54,593 nt of DNA. Origin: an uncultured Candidatus Poseidoniales archaeon (GTDB lineage Archaea; Thermoplasmatota; Poseidoniia; Poseidoniales; Poseidoniaceae). How positions within the stretch are numbered: the first letter of the stretch is position 1; each line of letters opens with the position of its first letter. A model generated the notes under the pieces. That model was not told the origin of the DNA, made no database searches, and saw nothing but the letters and a program-made list of their open reading frames with translations. Both the position numbers and the translations under genes were made by a program. Below, in pieces: positions 45,919 to 54,593 of the stretch. The stretch is from contig CAJJAV010000005.1 in the NCBI GenBank assembly GCA_905182125.1, forward strand, positions 1 to 54,593, read 5' to 3'.

Positions 45919-46021
45919 GTGGGTTCCTCTGTCCAATGGGTGGCGCCTATGCATCATCAAGATATGGTATGACTGATATGTCGTTAAAGACCATGCTGAG
46001 CGCTCTTTGTCTGTTGAAAGG

Positions 46022-46094
46022 TGGGGGCAGAGGGATTTGAACCCCCCCCAGCTGGTTTGGAGCCAGCGATACTACCAAGCTATACTATACCCCC
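46022..46094 (-). tRNA. tRNA-Trp (CCA anticodon)
   Basis: A 73-nt cloverleaf on the minus strand. The acceptor GGGGGTA pairs with TGCCCCC, with one G-T pair. The anticodon stem GCTGG/CCAGC encloses the loop CTCCAAA, so the anticodon is CCA. The T-arm carries GGTTCAAATCC. There is no intron, unlike tRNA-Trp in haloarchaea. The 3' CCA is not encoded. It lies 22 nt downstream of the eL41-like gene. Confidence 0.95.
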
Positions 46095-46116
46095 AGTGGG
46101 TAATTCACTGTCAAGA

Positions 46117-46224
46117 TCAGTTCTTGGCAGCCTTACGAGCACGCTTTCGTCGGCGCAACTTCTTCTTGCGCCACTTCCACCGTTGATTCCCGGTTTTCTT
46201 CCAAGCACGTGAGCCTCGCTTCAT
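46117..46224 (-). CDS. Probable ribosomal protein eL41-like
   Basis: A 35-residue, extremely basic protein (MKRGSRAW..., ending RARKAAKN). The central KWRKKKLRRRKR stretch resembles the eL41 pattern of a single Lys/Arg-rich helix; eL41 in other species is about 25 residues. The ATG at 46224 has GGAGG at a suitable distance, and a longer frame to 46326 is less likely. A TATA element lies about 30 nt upstream. It is probably cotranscribed with the tRNA-Trp gene. A basic, uncharacterised ribosome-associated peptide is the alternative. Confidence 0.55.
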   Translation of the reverse strand: MKRGSRAWKKTGNQRWKWRKKKLRRRKRARKAAKN

Positions 46225-46232
46225 GGTGAACG

Positions 46233-46260
46233 AGCCTCCGACCGTCCCTCCATATATGAG
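46233..46260 (-). promoter_or_regulatory. Promoter of the eL41/tRNA-Trp unit
   Basis: Minus strand CTCATATATGGAGGGACGG, followed by TCGGAGG. The TATA element is centred near 46255, about 31 nt before the ATG. The downstream G-rich block resembles those of the uL3 and 16S promoters. Confidence 0.5.
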
Positions 46261-46390
46261 AGCATCGGGTTGAACAACTGATGATGCAGTGGCCAATTCC
46301 CTCGGATTGCCAATGAGGGGTGCCATGTCGACATCCGTTATTTACCAACCCTGAGGCACAAACTGGGCCACATACCGTAGTGAAAGAGTA

Positions 46391-46398
46391 GATATAGT
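46391..46398 (+). promoter_or_regulatory. TATA box of the DUF898-like gene
   Basis: GATATAGT centred about 25 nt before the ATG at 46419, again indicating a leaderless transcript. Confidence 0.45.
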
Positions 46399-46418
46399 CG
46401 AGTATCGGAATTTAAATT

Positions 46419-46907
46419 ATGCAAAAAATCAGCGACGACGGCAAATGGCTATGGAACGGAACCGAATGGATCCCAAACGAAGAACCACAAGCACCGGTTG
46501 CTGCAGCACCCATGCCAGTCCCAGCAATGACCATACCTGCTGCGGCCAGCCCTGGTGCTTCAGCGCCGATGGAACCCATGGCACAGAATCACATGAGCGC
46601 CGGTGGCGTTTGGGCAATCCAAACAGCTGACCACGGTCTTTTCTTCACCAAACTTATCGCCTTTTTCATCAAAGCGTTTACGATTGGTTTTGCAATGCCA
46701 TGGGGTGCGTGCATGGTCATCAACAAATGGTGCAACAATGTTCGCATTGATGGACGTGCCATTAAATTCACAGGCACCCCAATGGGTCTGTTTGGAATCT
46801 GGATGAAAGTCTGTGCTCTTAGCATTGTTACCCTTACATTGTACTATTGGATTGTTGGGAAGAAGCAAGTTGCAAAGTACATCGATGGCCACCTCGAATG
46901 GGCTTGA
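46419..46907 (+). CDS. DUF898/YjgN-like small membrane protein
   Basis: A 162-residue protein. The first 16 residues (DDGKWLWNGTEWIPN) form a W-x-W-x-G-x-x-W motif like that in DUF2510-type proteins. A Pro/Ala/Met linker follows, then two helices and the block RIDGRAIKFTGTPMGLFGIW with an ending T-L-x-L-Y-Y-W-I-V-G-K-K-Q. This block recalls the repeat unit of YjgN (DUF898). Function unknown. It starts 195 nt after the divergent eL41 gene. Confidence 0.6.
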   Translation: MQKISDDGKWLWNGTEWIPNEEPQAPVAAAPMPVPAMTIPAAASPGASAPMEPMAQNHMSAGGVWAIQTADHGLFFTKLIAFFIKAFTIGFAMPWGACMVINKWCNNVRIDGRAIKFTGTPMGLFGIWMKVCALSIVTLTLYYWIVGKKQVAKYIDGHLEWA

Positions 46908-46921
46908 AGTTGGTGACTTTG

Positions 46922-47530
46922 ATGAACAGAATGATACCGTTTGCGCTCGCCATTTTATGTTCTTTTAGCAGCTTAGCAGGGTGCATCGAACCTGAGATGG
47001 AGATGATGCCAGAAGAAATTGAACTCTGCAGTGAAGGCAACAACCCCGAATGGCATGTTGGTTGTCAGTTCCCAAGTTTCGAGTTTGAAGATCAGAACGG
47101 AACTCAATGGAACGAATCGTCTGCGAATGGGACGGGCCGCTGGGTCGCGTATTTTTCGGCCTCCTGGTGCACGCATTGCAAGCCAACAGTCGATGCTCTT
47201 GATCAATCCATTATGCCGAACCATTTGCTCATTTTTAACAAGCAAGCGGGCAATGACAGTTCGAACATGACAGAATGGCATCAAATGATTGAAGGTGAAC
47301 TCAATCGCTCGGTCGACCGACCGTTCTTGCACAGCCCACTGTTGTCACAAAACCTGTCGGTTGCTTCGATTCCTCATGTGTTGTTGATCGAGAACAACAC
47401 CATTCTCTCTGCTCGAATCGGTTTGTGGGACAGCGCCCATGAAATGAGCATGTGGTTCAACGCTACTGCCCCAACAACGGGATACACTCAAGCCATGGGC
47501 TCAGACATGTCTGATATGGACATGGAATGA
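46922..47530 (+). CDS. Thioredoxin-fold lipoprotein
   Basis: A 202-residue protein with a lipoprotein signal (MNRMIPFALAILCSFSSLAGC, with the lipobox LAGC). A thioredoxin-like domain follows, with the active-site region FSASWCTHCKPTVDALDQ (CTHC) and a cis-Pro loop SIPHVLLI. Several N-x-S/T sites are present. It probably acts as an extracytoplasmic thiol-disulfide oxidoreductase. The ATG at 46922 is preferred because GGTGA precedes it; an upstream ATG at 46898 overlaps the preceding gene. The C-terminus is rich in Met, Asp and Ser. Confidence 0.8.
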   Translation: MNRMIPFALAILCSFSSLAGCIEPEMEMMPEEIELCSEGNNPEWHVGCQFPSFEFEDQNGTQWNESSANGTGRWVAYFSASWCTHCKPTVDALDQSIMPNHLLIFNKQAGNDSSNMTEWHQMIEGELNRSVDRPFLHSPLLSQNLSVASIPHVLLIENNTILSARIGLWDSAHEMSMWFNATAPTTGYTQAMGSDMSDMDME

Positions 47531-47627
47531 CCCACCACTGGTGTTCTTTCTGGTATTCAAATTTCAAATTCGGATTTCCAAACATACATGACTTGCCAGT
47601 CCTACGGATCTTAGCACCTGCATCCGA

Positions 47628-49343
47628 TCAAGGCAGAGTGGGTTGAATCAGGTGTTCGATGCACGAGAGGATTTGGTTATTCTCATCCTCCATGCGCACT
47701 GCAAACCGCACGAATTTTGAGTCGATGGTCACGCCCATGTTTTCCGCATCCCTCACATATACACCCCGTTCACGGCACGATTGAACAAATGCTCCTGAGG
47801 AAACTGAGATGTTTGTTGGCAGTTCAGTGAGGATATAATTTGCGACACCTGGATAGACTTTGAAGCCTAAAGAAGCCAGTGATTGAGACAAATGAGTTCG
47901 ATTCCGATGAATAATCTCGTATTGCGCTGCATAATATTCTGGTTGATCGAGTGCCGTAATCGCTGCTAATTGCGCAGGAAGACTCACGGCCCATGGTGGT
48001 ATGAAACGACGCAGGAATGGGGCTTGTGACGTCACGGCGTACGCCACCCGCAGCCCTGATAATGCGTAGCATTTACTCATGCTCTTACAGATGATCAGTT
48101 CTTCAATTTGGCTCGTAAGGTCTTCAAGAGAGTCACCGTCTTGGAGGTATTCGATGTATGTCTCGTCAATCCAGATGGTCTTGCATTGGGACTCGCCTTC
48201 CACGATCTCGCGAACGATGCCCCTCATTTCATGAGAATAAACTCCAGTTGGACTGTTTGGATTGACAAAGATCACAGCATCGTGTTTTCTTGATTCTGCA
48301 ATCAGGCCTGCTCGGTCAATTTCAAAACCATCCTCGGGGTACAAGGGGAAGTGAGTGACGTTGCATCCGATCACGTGGGAGAGGATGTGTAAGTATTCAC
48401 CATACATTGGCGATAAAATCAGAACATTCGAATGTTCCTGGACTAATTTTGGCAAAAGGGAAAACATCAGAGAGGAGGACCCTGAAGAAACCAGCACGTG
48501 ATCAGAGGGTACGTGACGCACGCTTGATATTTTTTCAATCAATTCTTGGCATTGGGTCGGTGGTGATTCTTGACAACATGATTCTATGTTCTGTGAAATG
48601 ACCTCGATCACTTCAGGACATGGCGGGAATGGACTGTCGAGAACATCAGCAACGACGAGTTTGTTTCTAAGATGAAAATCAAACCCTGATGCATCCCATG
48701 ATGCGCCTCCATGGTAACATGGATCATCTTCTTCGATGTGATCCTCAACCTCCATGGCATCGACAAGGTTTTCAGTGTAGGCAAGAGCTTGGGCAATTGA
48801 TAGATGCATTGGATGGAAAATGACTTCTCCTGCAGTCACGTGATGCTTTTCAAGAACCGTCATTCCAAATTTCTTGTACATTTGCAGCACATCGGTGTGA
48901 CCCATTGCGATCAGGTCAGTCGCTCCCTCGGTGATGGAAAAACGAAGGGCTGCCTGCATGAGGGTGAAAGCGTGACCTTTGCCTCTGAATTCCTCTTTGA
49001 TTGTCAGCGCTCTTATTTCAAATGTTTTTGAGTCATCACACGTCGACAAATGTAACAATTCATTCATCACCTCCTCTGAATAATACGTGGCCAGGCGAAA
49101 CCCTTCAGCCCGTTCAGGAGCATTGATGCTGACGTAACCAACAAGAGAATCATCCGAGAGTAAAGCAATAAAATACTGCCCTGGATCTTCTAGTTGACCA
49201 CTGTGGTCGACACCATATTGGTTGAGCTCAACTGAATAGACCTCATGGCGAAGTGTGGATATTTCGGCCCATATGGTTGCAAAGGAGCCTTTTTCATCTT
49301 GCAAGTTCAGGTTGGGACGACCAAATTGTACGAGCCGTGGCAT
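47628..49343 (-). CDS. GNAT acetyltransferase fused to PLP aminotransferase
   Basis: A 571-residue two-domain protein. Residues about 20-180 form a GNAT-type domain (FEIRALTIKEEFRGKGHAF with the acetyl-CoA loop RGKGHA at 120-125). Residues about 210-571 are a class I/II aminotransferase. It has NPNSPTG at 361-367, WIDETYIEYL, the PLP lysine K424 in CKSMSKCYALSGLRVAY, and GVTIDSKFVRFAVR near the end. The second domain resembles histidinol-phosphate aminotransferase and CobD. The fusion suggests one pathway with amino transfer and N-acylation steps; the product is unknown. The gene is divergent from the TPR protein. Confidence 0.8.
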   Translation of the reverse strand: MPRLVQFGRPNLNLQDEKGSFATIWAEISTLRHEVYSVELNQYGVDHSGQLEDPGQYFIALLSDDSLVGYVSINAPERAEGFRLATYYSEEVMNELLHLSTCDDSKTFEIRALTIKEEFRGKGHAFTLMQAALRFSITEGATDLIAMGHTDVLQMYKKFGMTVLEKHHVTAGEVIFHPMHLSIAQALAYTENLVDAMEVEDHIEEDDPCYHGGASWDASGFDFHLRNKLVVADVLDSPFPPCPEVIEVISQNIESCCQESPPTQCQELIEKISSVRHVPSDHVLVSSGSSSLMFSLLPKLVQEHSNVLILSPMYGEYLHILSHVIGCNVTHFPLYPEDGFEIDRAGLIAESRKHDAVIFVNPNSPTGVYSHEMRGIVREIVEGESQCKTIWIDETYIEYLQDGDSLEDLTSQIEELIICKSMSKCYALSGLRVAYAVTSQAPFLRRFIPPWAVSLPAQLAAITALDQPEYYAAQYEIIHRNRTHLSQSLASLGFKVYPGVANYILTELPTNISVSSGAFVQSCRERGVYVRDAENMGVTIDSKFVRFAVRMEDENNQILSCIEHLIQPTLP

Positions 49344-49492
49344 GTTTGGTGCATTCCCCTTCGGTTCTTCAATGATGGCTTTTCAGCCAAGAGCATAAAG
49401 ACTGAAATCCTCTCATTTGGGTTGTCCTTGGGTCCTCAATTCCATCGAAATCGACCCGATTCCTTAAGTGAAACGCCGGAATAAGGGAGTAC

Positions 49493-51250
49493 ATGGACCT
49501 ATCACCGACGGATTATGACTTTGGAAAAAAATCGAATTACGCCTTCGCAACAACCATCACTTGCGCCAACGATGAAGCACGTAAAATGTTCATCGAAGGT
49601 TTCGGCCACATGCTCAACTACAACCACGAACAAGCAATCGCATGCTTCAGCAAGTGCGCTGAACTTGACCCAACGTGTGCCATGGCATGGTGGGGGATTG
49701 CATACTGTGTGTCTTCCAACTACAACTGGAGCCCGGGACTGGGATCTGGCCACGACTCAATTCAGACTGCCGTTTCACTCAAAGATGGCTGCACTGAACT
49801 TGAACAAGACCTCATTGATGCACTGGCAACACGCCACTCCGCAGCAGCACGCGACGCAGCAGACCCCTCAGTCCTCAACATGGGCAACGACCCAGAATTG
49901 AACGTTGCATTCGCTAAAGCAATGGAACCCCTTTACAGAAAGTACAGCGGCAACTTGGATGTCGCCGCAATCTACGTCGAGGGGCTCATGAACTTGAAAG
50001 CCTGGCAACTCTGGGACAAGAATGTTGCTACAGGTGAAATCACCCCTGCTGACGACAACACCTTGCTGTTGGTCAAGATCATGGAAGATGCATTCGAGAA
50101 CGTCGAAGGTGCAAAGCAACACGTTGCATTGTGCCACTTGTACTGCCACGCTTTGGAATTGTCACCCTTCCCTGAACGAGCCCTACCAGCAGCTGATGTG
50201 CTCCGCACCGTCATGCCAGGTATGGGCCACCTTGTGCACATGCCATCTCACATCGATGCTTGGGTCGGGCAATGGAAAGAGGCAATTGAGTGCAACATCG
50301 CAGCGGTTGAAGCCGACGACAAGTACGTCGAACTCACCGGCAATGATTCTCAATTCTACAAGTTCTACCGAATGCACAACCATCACTTCGTCGTGTGGTG
50401 CGCTATGTTCGAAGGGCAATACGAAACTGCGCTCAAGTACGCTCGCAAGGCGGTCGATACACTGCCCGCAGGCGACGAAAACTCCGGTGTACAATTCATG
50501 CTCGCCGGCATCATCCCAATGGGTGCAATCTTCTTGGAATCCTACGTCACCATGCCATGGCACGTGATGATCCGATTCGGCAAGTGGGACGAAATCATTG
50601 CTGAACCAATGTACAGCGACAAGGATGTCTTCCCCTCCACCATCGCAACCCAACACTACGCTCGAGGTGTGGCTTACGCCTCCAAGGGCATGGTTGCTGA
50701 GGCAGAAGCAGAACAGGTCCTCTTTGATGAGGCACTCAAGAACCCAGCGCTTGCTGGCCGTGTGCTTCACAACAACCTGATGTACCAAGATCCAAGCGAC
50801 GGTCCATGTATTCTCTTGGTCAACGCAGCAGTCTTGGCTGGTGAAATCGAATACCGCAAGCAATTCTTGGCCAAGGCCCGTGGTGAAGCATCTGACTTCA
50901 CCGTAGCCTTTGACCACCTACGCCGTGGTGTTGACCTCTCGCTCAACCTTGCCTACAACGAACCTTGGGGCCAGATGCAACCTGTGCGTCACATCCTTGG
51001 AGCACTTCTCCACGAACAAGGCGAAATCGAAGAAGCAGAAGCCGTTTATCGCGCTGACATCCAACTCTGGAAGGACAACATGTGGGGCCTCCTCGGTCTC
51101 AAACTGTGCCTCGAAGCACGAGGCGACGCTCCTGAAGAACTCGCTCAAGTCACCGCTCTGTTCAACGAACGCAGTTCTCGAGCTGATATCGTACCTGCAA
51201 AGACCTGCTTCTGTGCTCAAGACAGCATCGAAAAAAGTTGCTGCGACTGA
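49493..51250 (+). CDS. TPR-repeat protein (TTC38-like)
   Basis: A 585-residue helical-repeat protein. TPR-like signatures are visible in the first 60 residues (MLNYNHEQAIACFSKCAELDPTCAMAWWGIAYC) and again around residues 285-335 and 480-520. The overall layout resembles TTC38-type proteins that bind other proteins. The C-terminus carries a cysteine cluster (CFCAQ and SCCD). The SD GGGAG lies about 4 nt before the ATG. It is followed by a 315-bp AT-rich intergenic stretch. Function unknown. Confidence 0.7.
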   Translation: MDLSPTDYDFGKKSNYAFATTITCANDEARKMFIEGFGHMLNYNHEQAIACFSKCAELDPTCAMAWWGIAYCVSSNYNWSPGLGSGHDSIQTAVSLKDGCTELEQDLIDALATRHSAAARDAADPSVLNMGNDPELNVAFAKAMEPLYRKYSGNLDVAAIYVEGLMNLKAWQLWDKNVATGEITPADDNTLLLVKIMEDAFENVEGAKQHVALCHLYCHALELSPFPERALPAADVLRTVMPGMGHLVHMPSHIDAWVGQWKEAIECNIAAVEADDKYVELTGNDSQFYKFYRMHNHHFVVWCAMFEGQYETALKYARKAVDTLPAGDENSGVQFMLAGIIPMGAIFLESYVTMPWHVMIRFGKWDEIIAEPMYSDKDVFPSTIATQHYARGVAYASKGMVAEAEAEQVLFDEALKNPALAGRVLHNNLMYQDPSDGPCILLVNAAVLAGEIEYRKQFLAKARGEASDFTVAFDHLRRGVDLSLNLAYNEPWGQMQPVRHILGALLHEQGEIEEAEAVYRADIQLWKDNMWGLLGLKLCLEARGDAPEELAQVTALFNERSSRADIVPAKTCFCAQDSIEKSCCD

Positions 51251-51565
51251 GCATTGTGCAATCTTAACCAGATCGCACCCTTTGGGTATAGAGATCCTCT
51301 CATGGTTTTTTGAATGAATAGGGGTAAGTACAAATATTCCGTTTCCGAGTTTTCATCATGAGCGGAAGTAGACTTTTTCCCGGAATACCAACTTTTTGGG
51401 CACAAAGAGGTTGTTTGATGAGTATTGCCGACTCCATGAGGCTGAAAAGCGGCTCAAAGCCAGTCACAATGGCAGAAAAAAACCTTTTGAGCCCCGTTTG
51501 ACACTTCATGTAGGTGTTTGGATTTAAATCATGGAACTAACTAGCCATACATTGCAGGTGGGTGT
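51251..51565 (+). other. AT-rich intergenic stretch before the helicase gene
   Basis: No ORF of credible length. An imperfect inverted repeat joins GCGGCTCAAAG (near 51450) with CTTTTGAGCCCCG (near 51481) across about 22 nt. A TATA-like GATTTAAATC lies at about 51520-51529, some 40 nt before the helicase ATG. GCAGGTGGGTGT directly before the ATG can act as SD. Composition becomes AT-rich here and stays so to the end of the window. Confidence 0.5.
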
Positions 51566-54500
51566 ATGGATGATAAAGAATCAACTGAGCGTTCAGAGGC
51601 GTGGCGAGACATAATTAACGGTTTGAATGGATTCAGAACGAAAAATGATAATTTTCAACTTGTTCCAACAAGATTGTATAATCGACAAAGAAGGGGATGT
51701 CCAGAAATTCACAAGATTAAGGTGATTGAGCAAGATCTACGTAGGAAAGGTCTCAGTACCAATAATCACATTGAGGAAATCAAAGGGGGGGCTAAGTTCC
51801 AGACAGGGGACGGTACAAAACATCCGATTTTTAAGCTTAGGTTCGGGGATTGGCGCATTTTATTTTCATTTCTAAAAGACGATCCGGAATCCGCAGCCAA
51901 GGTTGAATTATTCTACTTACATTCAGTATTCCCACGTAAGGATGGTTATACCAAAATACTGAAAACCATCCATAAACAAAAAAATGTCAAAATTGAGTTT
52001 GAGCCCATTGTAAATACCGAAATCAAATCATCAATTGTCAAAAATGAAAGTTGGAAAACAAATAAAATCGATCCGTTCATACCGACTGATGAAAGGGAAT
52101 ATGAAGACCTCAAGTTATTGCTAAAGGATACGGAAATGGCAGTACTTCCAACGATTGATCAAATTGAAGCAATTTCTAGACCAACCCGACCTTTATTCAT
52201 AAACGGGCAAGCAGGTACAGGAAAAACCACTGGAATGGCATGGATCCTCACATTGTTGGTGCCTAATCAATTGAAAAAAGTAGATGGAAGAACACGAATT
52301 CTTGTTACAGCAATGACGCAAAATGTTGTAGATAAATTAGACGCAAACACAACATTATTGTCGGAGCACAGAAGTGAATTCCTCGAAAGCCAGTTTAAGC
52401 TCAAAAAGAATCAATTGATAGAATACTATGCTGAGGTGAAGGATCTCAAAAAAGAAACAAAAAAGAATCCAAAAAAGGCCTTGACTGCGAGTGGATCTGA
52501 TCTCGTATTTCTAAATTTCAATAATATCATGGAAGTTATTTTGATGTCCAGTGAGGGAAAAATAAAATCTGAGCATGACTCTTTACGCGCTCAAATTGAG
52601 AACCCGGCACATTGCACCGTAGATTTCAACCCGTTGGATGCGACATCTGTAAGAAATAGAGAGCACACCTGCCCTTATTGTGACGCACAGTCAGGGGACC
52701 CGAATTTCCACCATGCAGTAAACGCCATGGATCGATTATCTCCTGAATGGAAAGCTCTAACATCTCAATTAACTCGTCTTAGTTCATTAAGAACAATCCT
52801 CGCAAAAATGGACGCACAGGAAGTTGATGTTACACGGGTCAACTACAGTAAGTTTCTAATCGAATTTTTCGGTAAACGCAAGTTTGATCTGAAACCCGAA
52901 TTTGCATGGTACGGGATTCGTACACTAATTAAAGGATTTGCTGTAAAAAATGGTCATAAACCATTGAACAAAAAAGCATTTTTGGATTTGGTCCCTGATT
53001 CTTTAAAATCAGATTTTATCGGAAAGGTAGAACAACTTTACTTCTGTTATGACTCATATCGAGCATGGTTGAAAGACAATGGACTGAGGGATGATATTGA
53101 TTTAGCCATCGATACATCATATGTCTTACAAAATTACTCTGCCTTGATTGAAAGTAAATTTCAACATATATTTTTAGACGAAGCACAAGATTTGACCCAT
53201 GCTGAATATCAAGTATTACTCGTATTCCATTCTTTACAAGCGGAACATTGTCCTTGCCGGTGACCCATTACAAACTATAAATCCAACCGGTTTTGATTGG
53301 AATCGTATCAAAGACCTGATGTATCTTGAGGCAAATGTTGAAGCTCAAGACCCACAAGTACTGTCGCATAACTTTAGAACACCCACTAAAATCGTCAACA
53401 TTTCAAATGGAATTTTGAAATTACGAGAGAACTTTCTCACTAATGAAAGAGTGAGTGTTCAGGTATCCCATGAAGAAGGACCGAAGCCAGTTTTGATCTA
53501 TCTCTCTGGAACCTCTGATCATGACATTGATTCTTCGCTCGTGGATGATCTCTTTACCAGCAAAAGCAATTACAATGTGCTTTCACGTAGATCTGACGAT
53601 GAAGGTGTTGAGGAATTATTGAAGAAGGATCCCTTTTCAACCAAGAACATCGAACTCAATCATAATATAATGACGGTGACGGAAATCAAGGGTGGCGAGC
53701 ATGAAAACATCGTTTTGTACAGAGCGGGCGAAATGGAATCGAGCTTGCTAAATGATTTATTGAAATCAAAAAAAGATCTTTCCGGTATCAGTCACGAAAC
53801 TAAAATGGGATTGAAATTTATTGTCAATCAATTATACATTCTAACAACGCGATCTACAAAGCGGATGTACATCATCGAACAAGATCCGCATAAAGGCAGG
53901 ATTTGGGAAACGTTATTTTCAGAAGACCTCGAAATTGCCGAAGATCCTAGAGCACGACTAAACGATCTGTTGATGATTGCTTCCGAAGATTTTGATTTAG
54001 AAACATATGCAGGCAATCAGTTGAGGTTATACGATGAAACTCATAATCGAAAGTTCTTGAAGTGGATTAAGGATGCTTTTGAATCTGCAAAGCAATCAGA
54101 AATTAAGCCTTCAGCTCGAGAACTACTGTACAAGGCTTCAGCGCTTGATAGTGAAATTGATGGTAACTTCGAACAAGCGGGAGACCATTGGATGAAAGCC
54201 AATCTATTGAGAAGGGCATTTGAAAACTATGTCAAAGCTAAGAAATGGGCTAAAGTGAGATCTACAGCCTACAAAGACATACTCCATTTCGAGCAAACTC
54301 TAACATTTTTGGAGAAGGGAAAGGTAAACTCAATCAACGACATTACTCCGCTTCTTGGTGAAGTAAAGAATCAACAGAATCAATCCCTTTCTTGGTTGAA
54401 CGAAGATGATGAAATGAGATTGAAACAATATTTGTTTGATGCGATTATTCGAAGGGATGTCGAGAAAAATACCCTTCACATTCCCCAACTCCTGGCAGAT

Positions 54501-54593
54501 CTTGGTATCAATAACCTTGCTCCTAATTTAGATGAAGTGATCGATTTACTCTCTACTTTTGTGACCAAAGAAAAAGCGACTCAACTCAAGAAT
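51566..54593 (+). pseudogene. RelE/ParE-like domain fused to UvrD-type helicase, frameshifted, 3' end outside window
   Basis: From the ATG at 51566 a frame runs to TGA at 53261-53263. The same protein then continues one frame over from about 53238 to the window edge without a stop. Residues about 85-130 resemble a RelE/ParE toxin (FKLRFGDWRILFSF, then ELFYLHSVFPRKDGYTK). A superfamily 1 helicase follows: GQAGTGKTT (214-222), then a zinc-finger-like insert with CPYC and HH (368-382), and FLDEAQDLT (about 536-544). After the shift come LAGDPLQTI, HNFRTPTK, EIKGGEHENIV and LTTRSTKR. The C-terminal part is helical and repeat-like. The split lies between motifs II and III, so it is either a sequencing slip or a broken gene. 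Confidence 0.75.

Noticed and set aside
50183-50917. 244-residue antisense frame inside the TPR gene
   Set aside because: Low-complexity shadow of a gene with strong codon bias; no SD or domain.

Overview
The window reads as a chromosomal segment of a marine Thermoplasmatota-type archaeon, most likely Marine Group II (Candidatus Poseidoniales). The evidence is an archaeal 16S rRNA gene with no 23S gene beside it, an archaeal ribosomal-protein supercluster (with eS4, eL32, eL19, SUI1 and RNase P p29 interleaved), a thermosome, TATA-box promoters, Hef-type repair proteins and large secreted proteins anchored by a C-terminal helix. The lineage assignment is inference from gene content; no database search was possible.

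Layout. 1-4849 (minus): a tightly overlapping operon of an MMPL/RND transporter, an ABA4-like membrane protein, a DUF2071 protein and a DCC-family (DUF393) protein, followed by a PIN-domain gene cut by the window edge. 4957-8429: a thiolase and two membrane proteins (one GIDE-like). 8502-9380 (plus): an NAD kinase, convergent with the 16S rRNA (9508-11010, minus) across a two-way hairpin terminator. 11011-14797: a structured rRNA leader, then a DUF2892 protein, a thioesterase, a glutathionyl-hydroquinone reductase and a zinc-ribbon membrane protein.

14946-29181 (minus): 25 genes from uL3 to SecY in one transcriptional direction. Many junctions overlap as ATGA or share a composite stop/Shine-Dalgarno, TGAGGTG. 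SecY carries an extra N-terminal block of about 145 residues with four predicted membrane segments. 29600-32264 (plus): Hef-like helicase and Hef/XPF-like nuclease as adjacent ORFs that a +1 shift at CCC-TGA would join.

32266-35097 (minus): the most unusual locus. A ferredoxin-flavodoxin-SdhB-like fusion sits next to an HdrB-like protein. The SdhB-like and HdrB-like parts have lost nearly all cysteines that would bind their iron-sulfur clusters, while the ferredoxin part keeps its own. 35253-45918 (minus): thermosome, a large secreted cell-surface protein, two membrane proteins, an aminotransferase and a secreted subtilase. 46022-51250: tRNA-Trp(CCA) behind a tiny eL41-like gene, a DUF898-like membrane protein, a thioredoxin-fold lipoprotein, a GNAT-aminotransferase fusion and a TPR protein.

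51251-54593: an AT-rich stretch that looks foreign, holding a RelE/ParE-like domain fused to a UvrD/Rep-type helicase. The gene is interrupted by one frameshift and runs off the window. This is the best candidate for an accessory or defence gene here.
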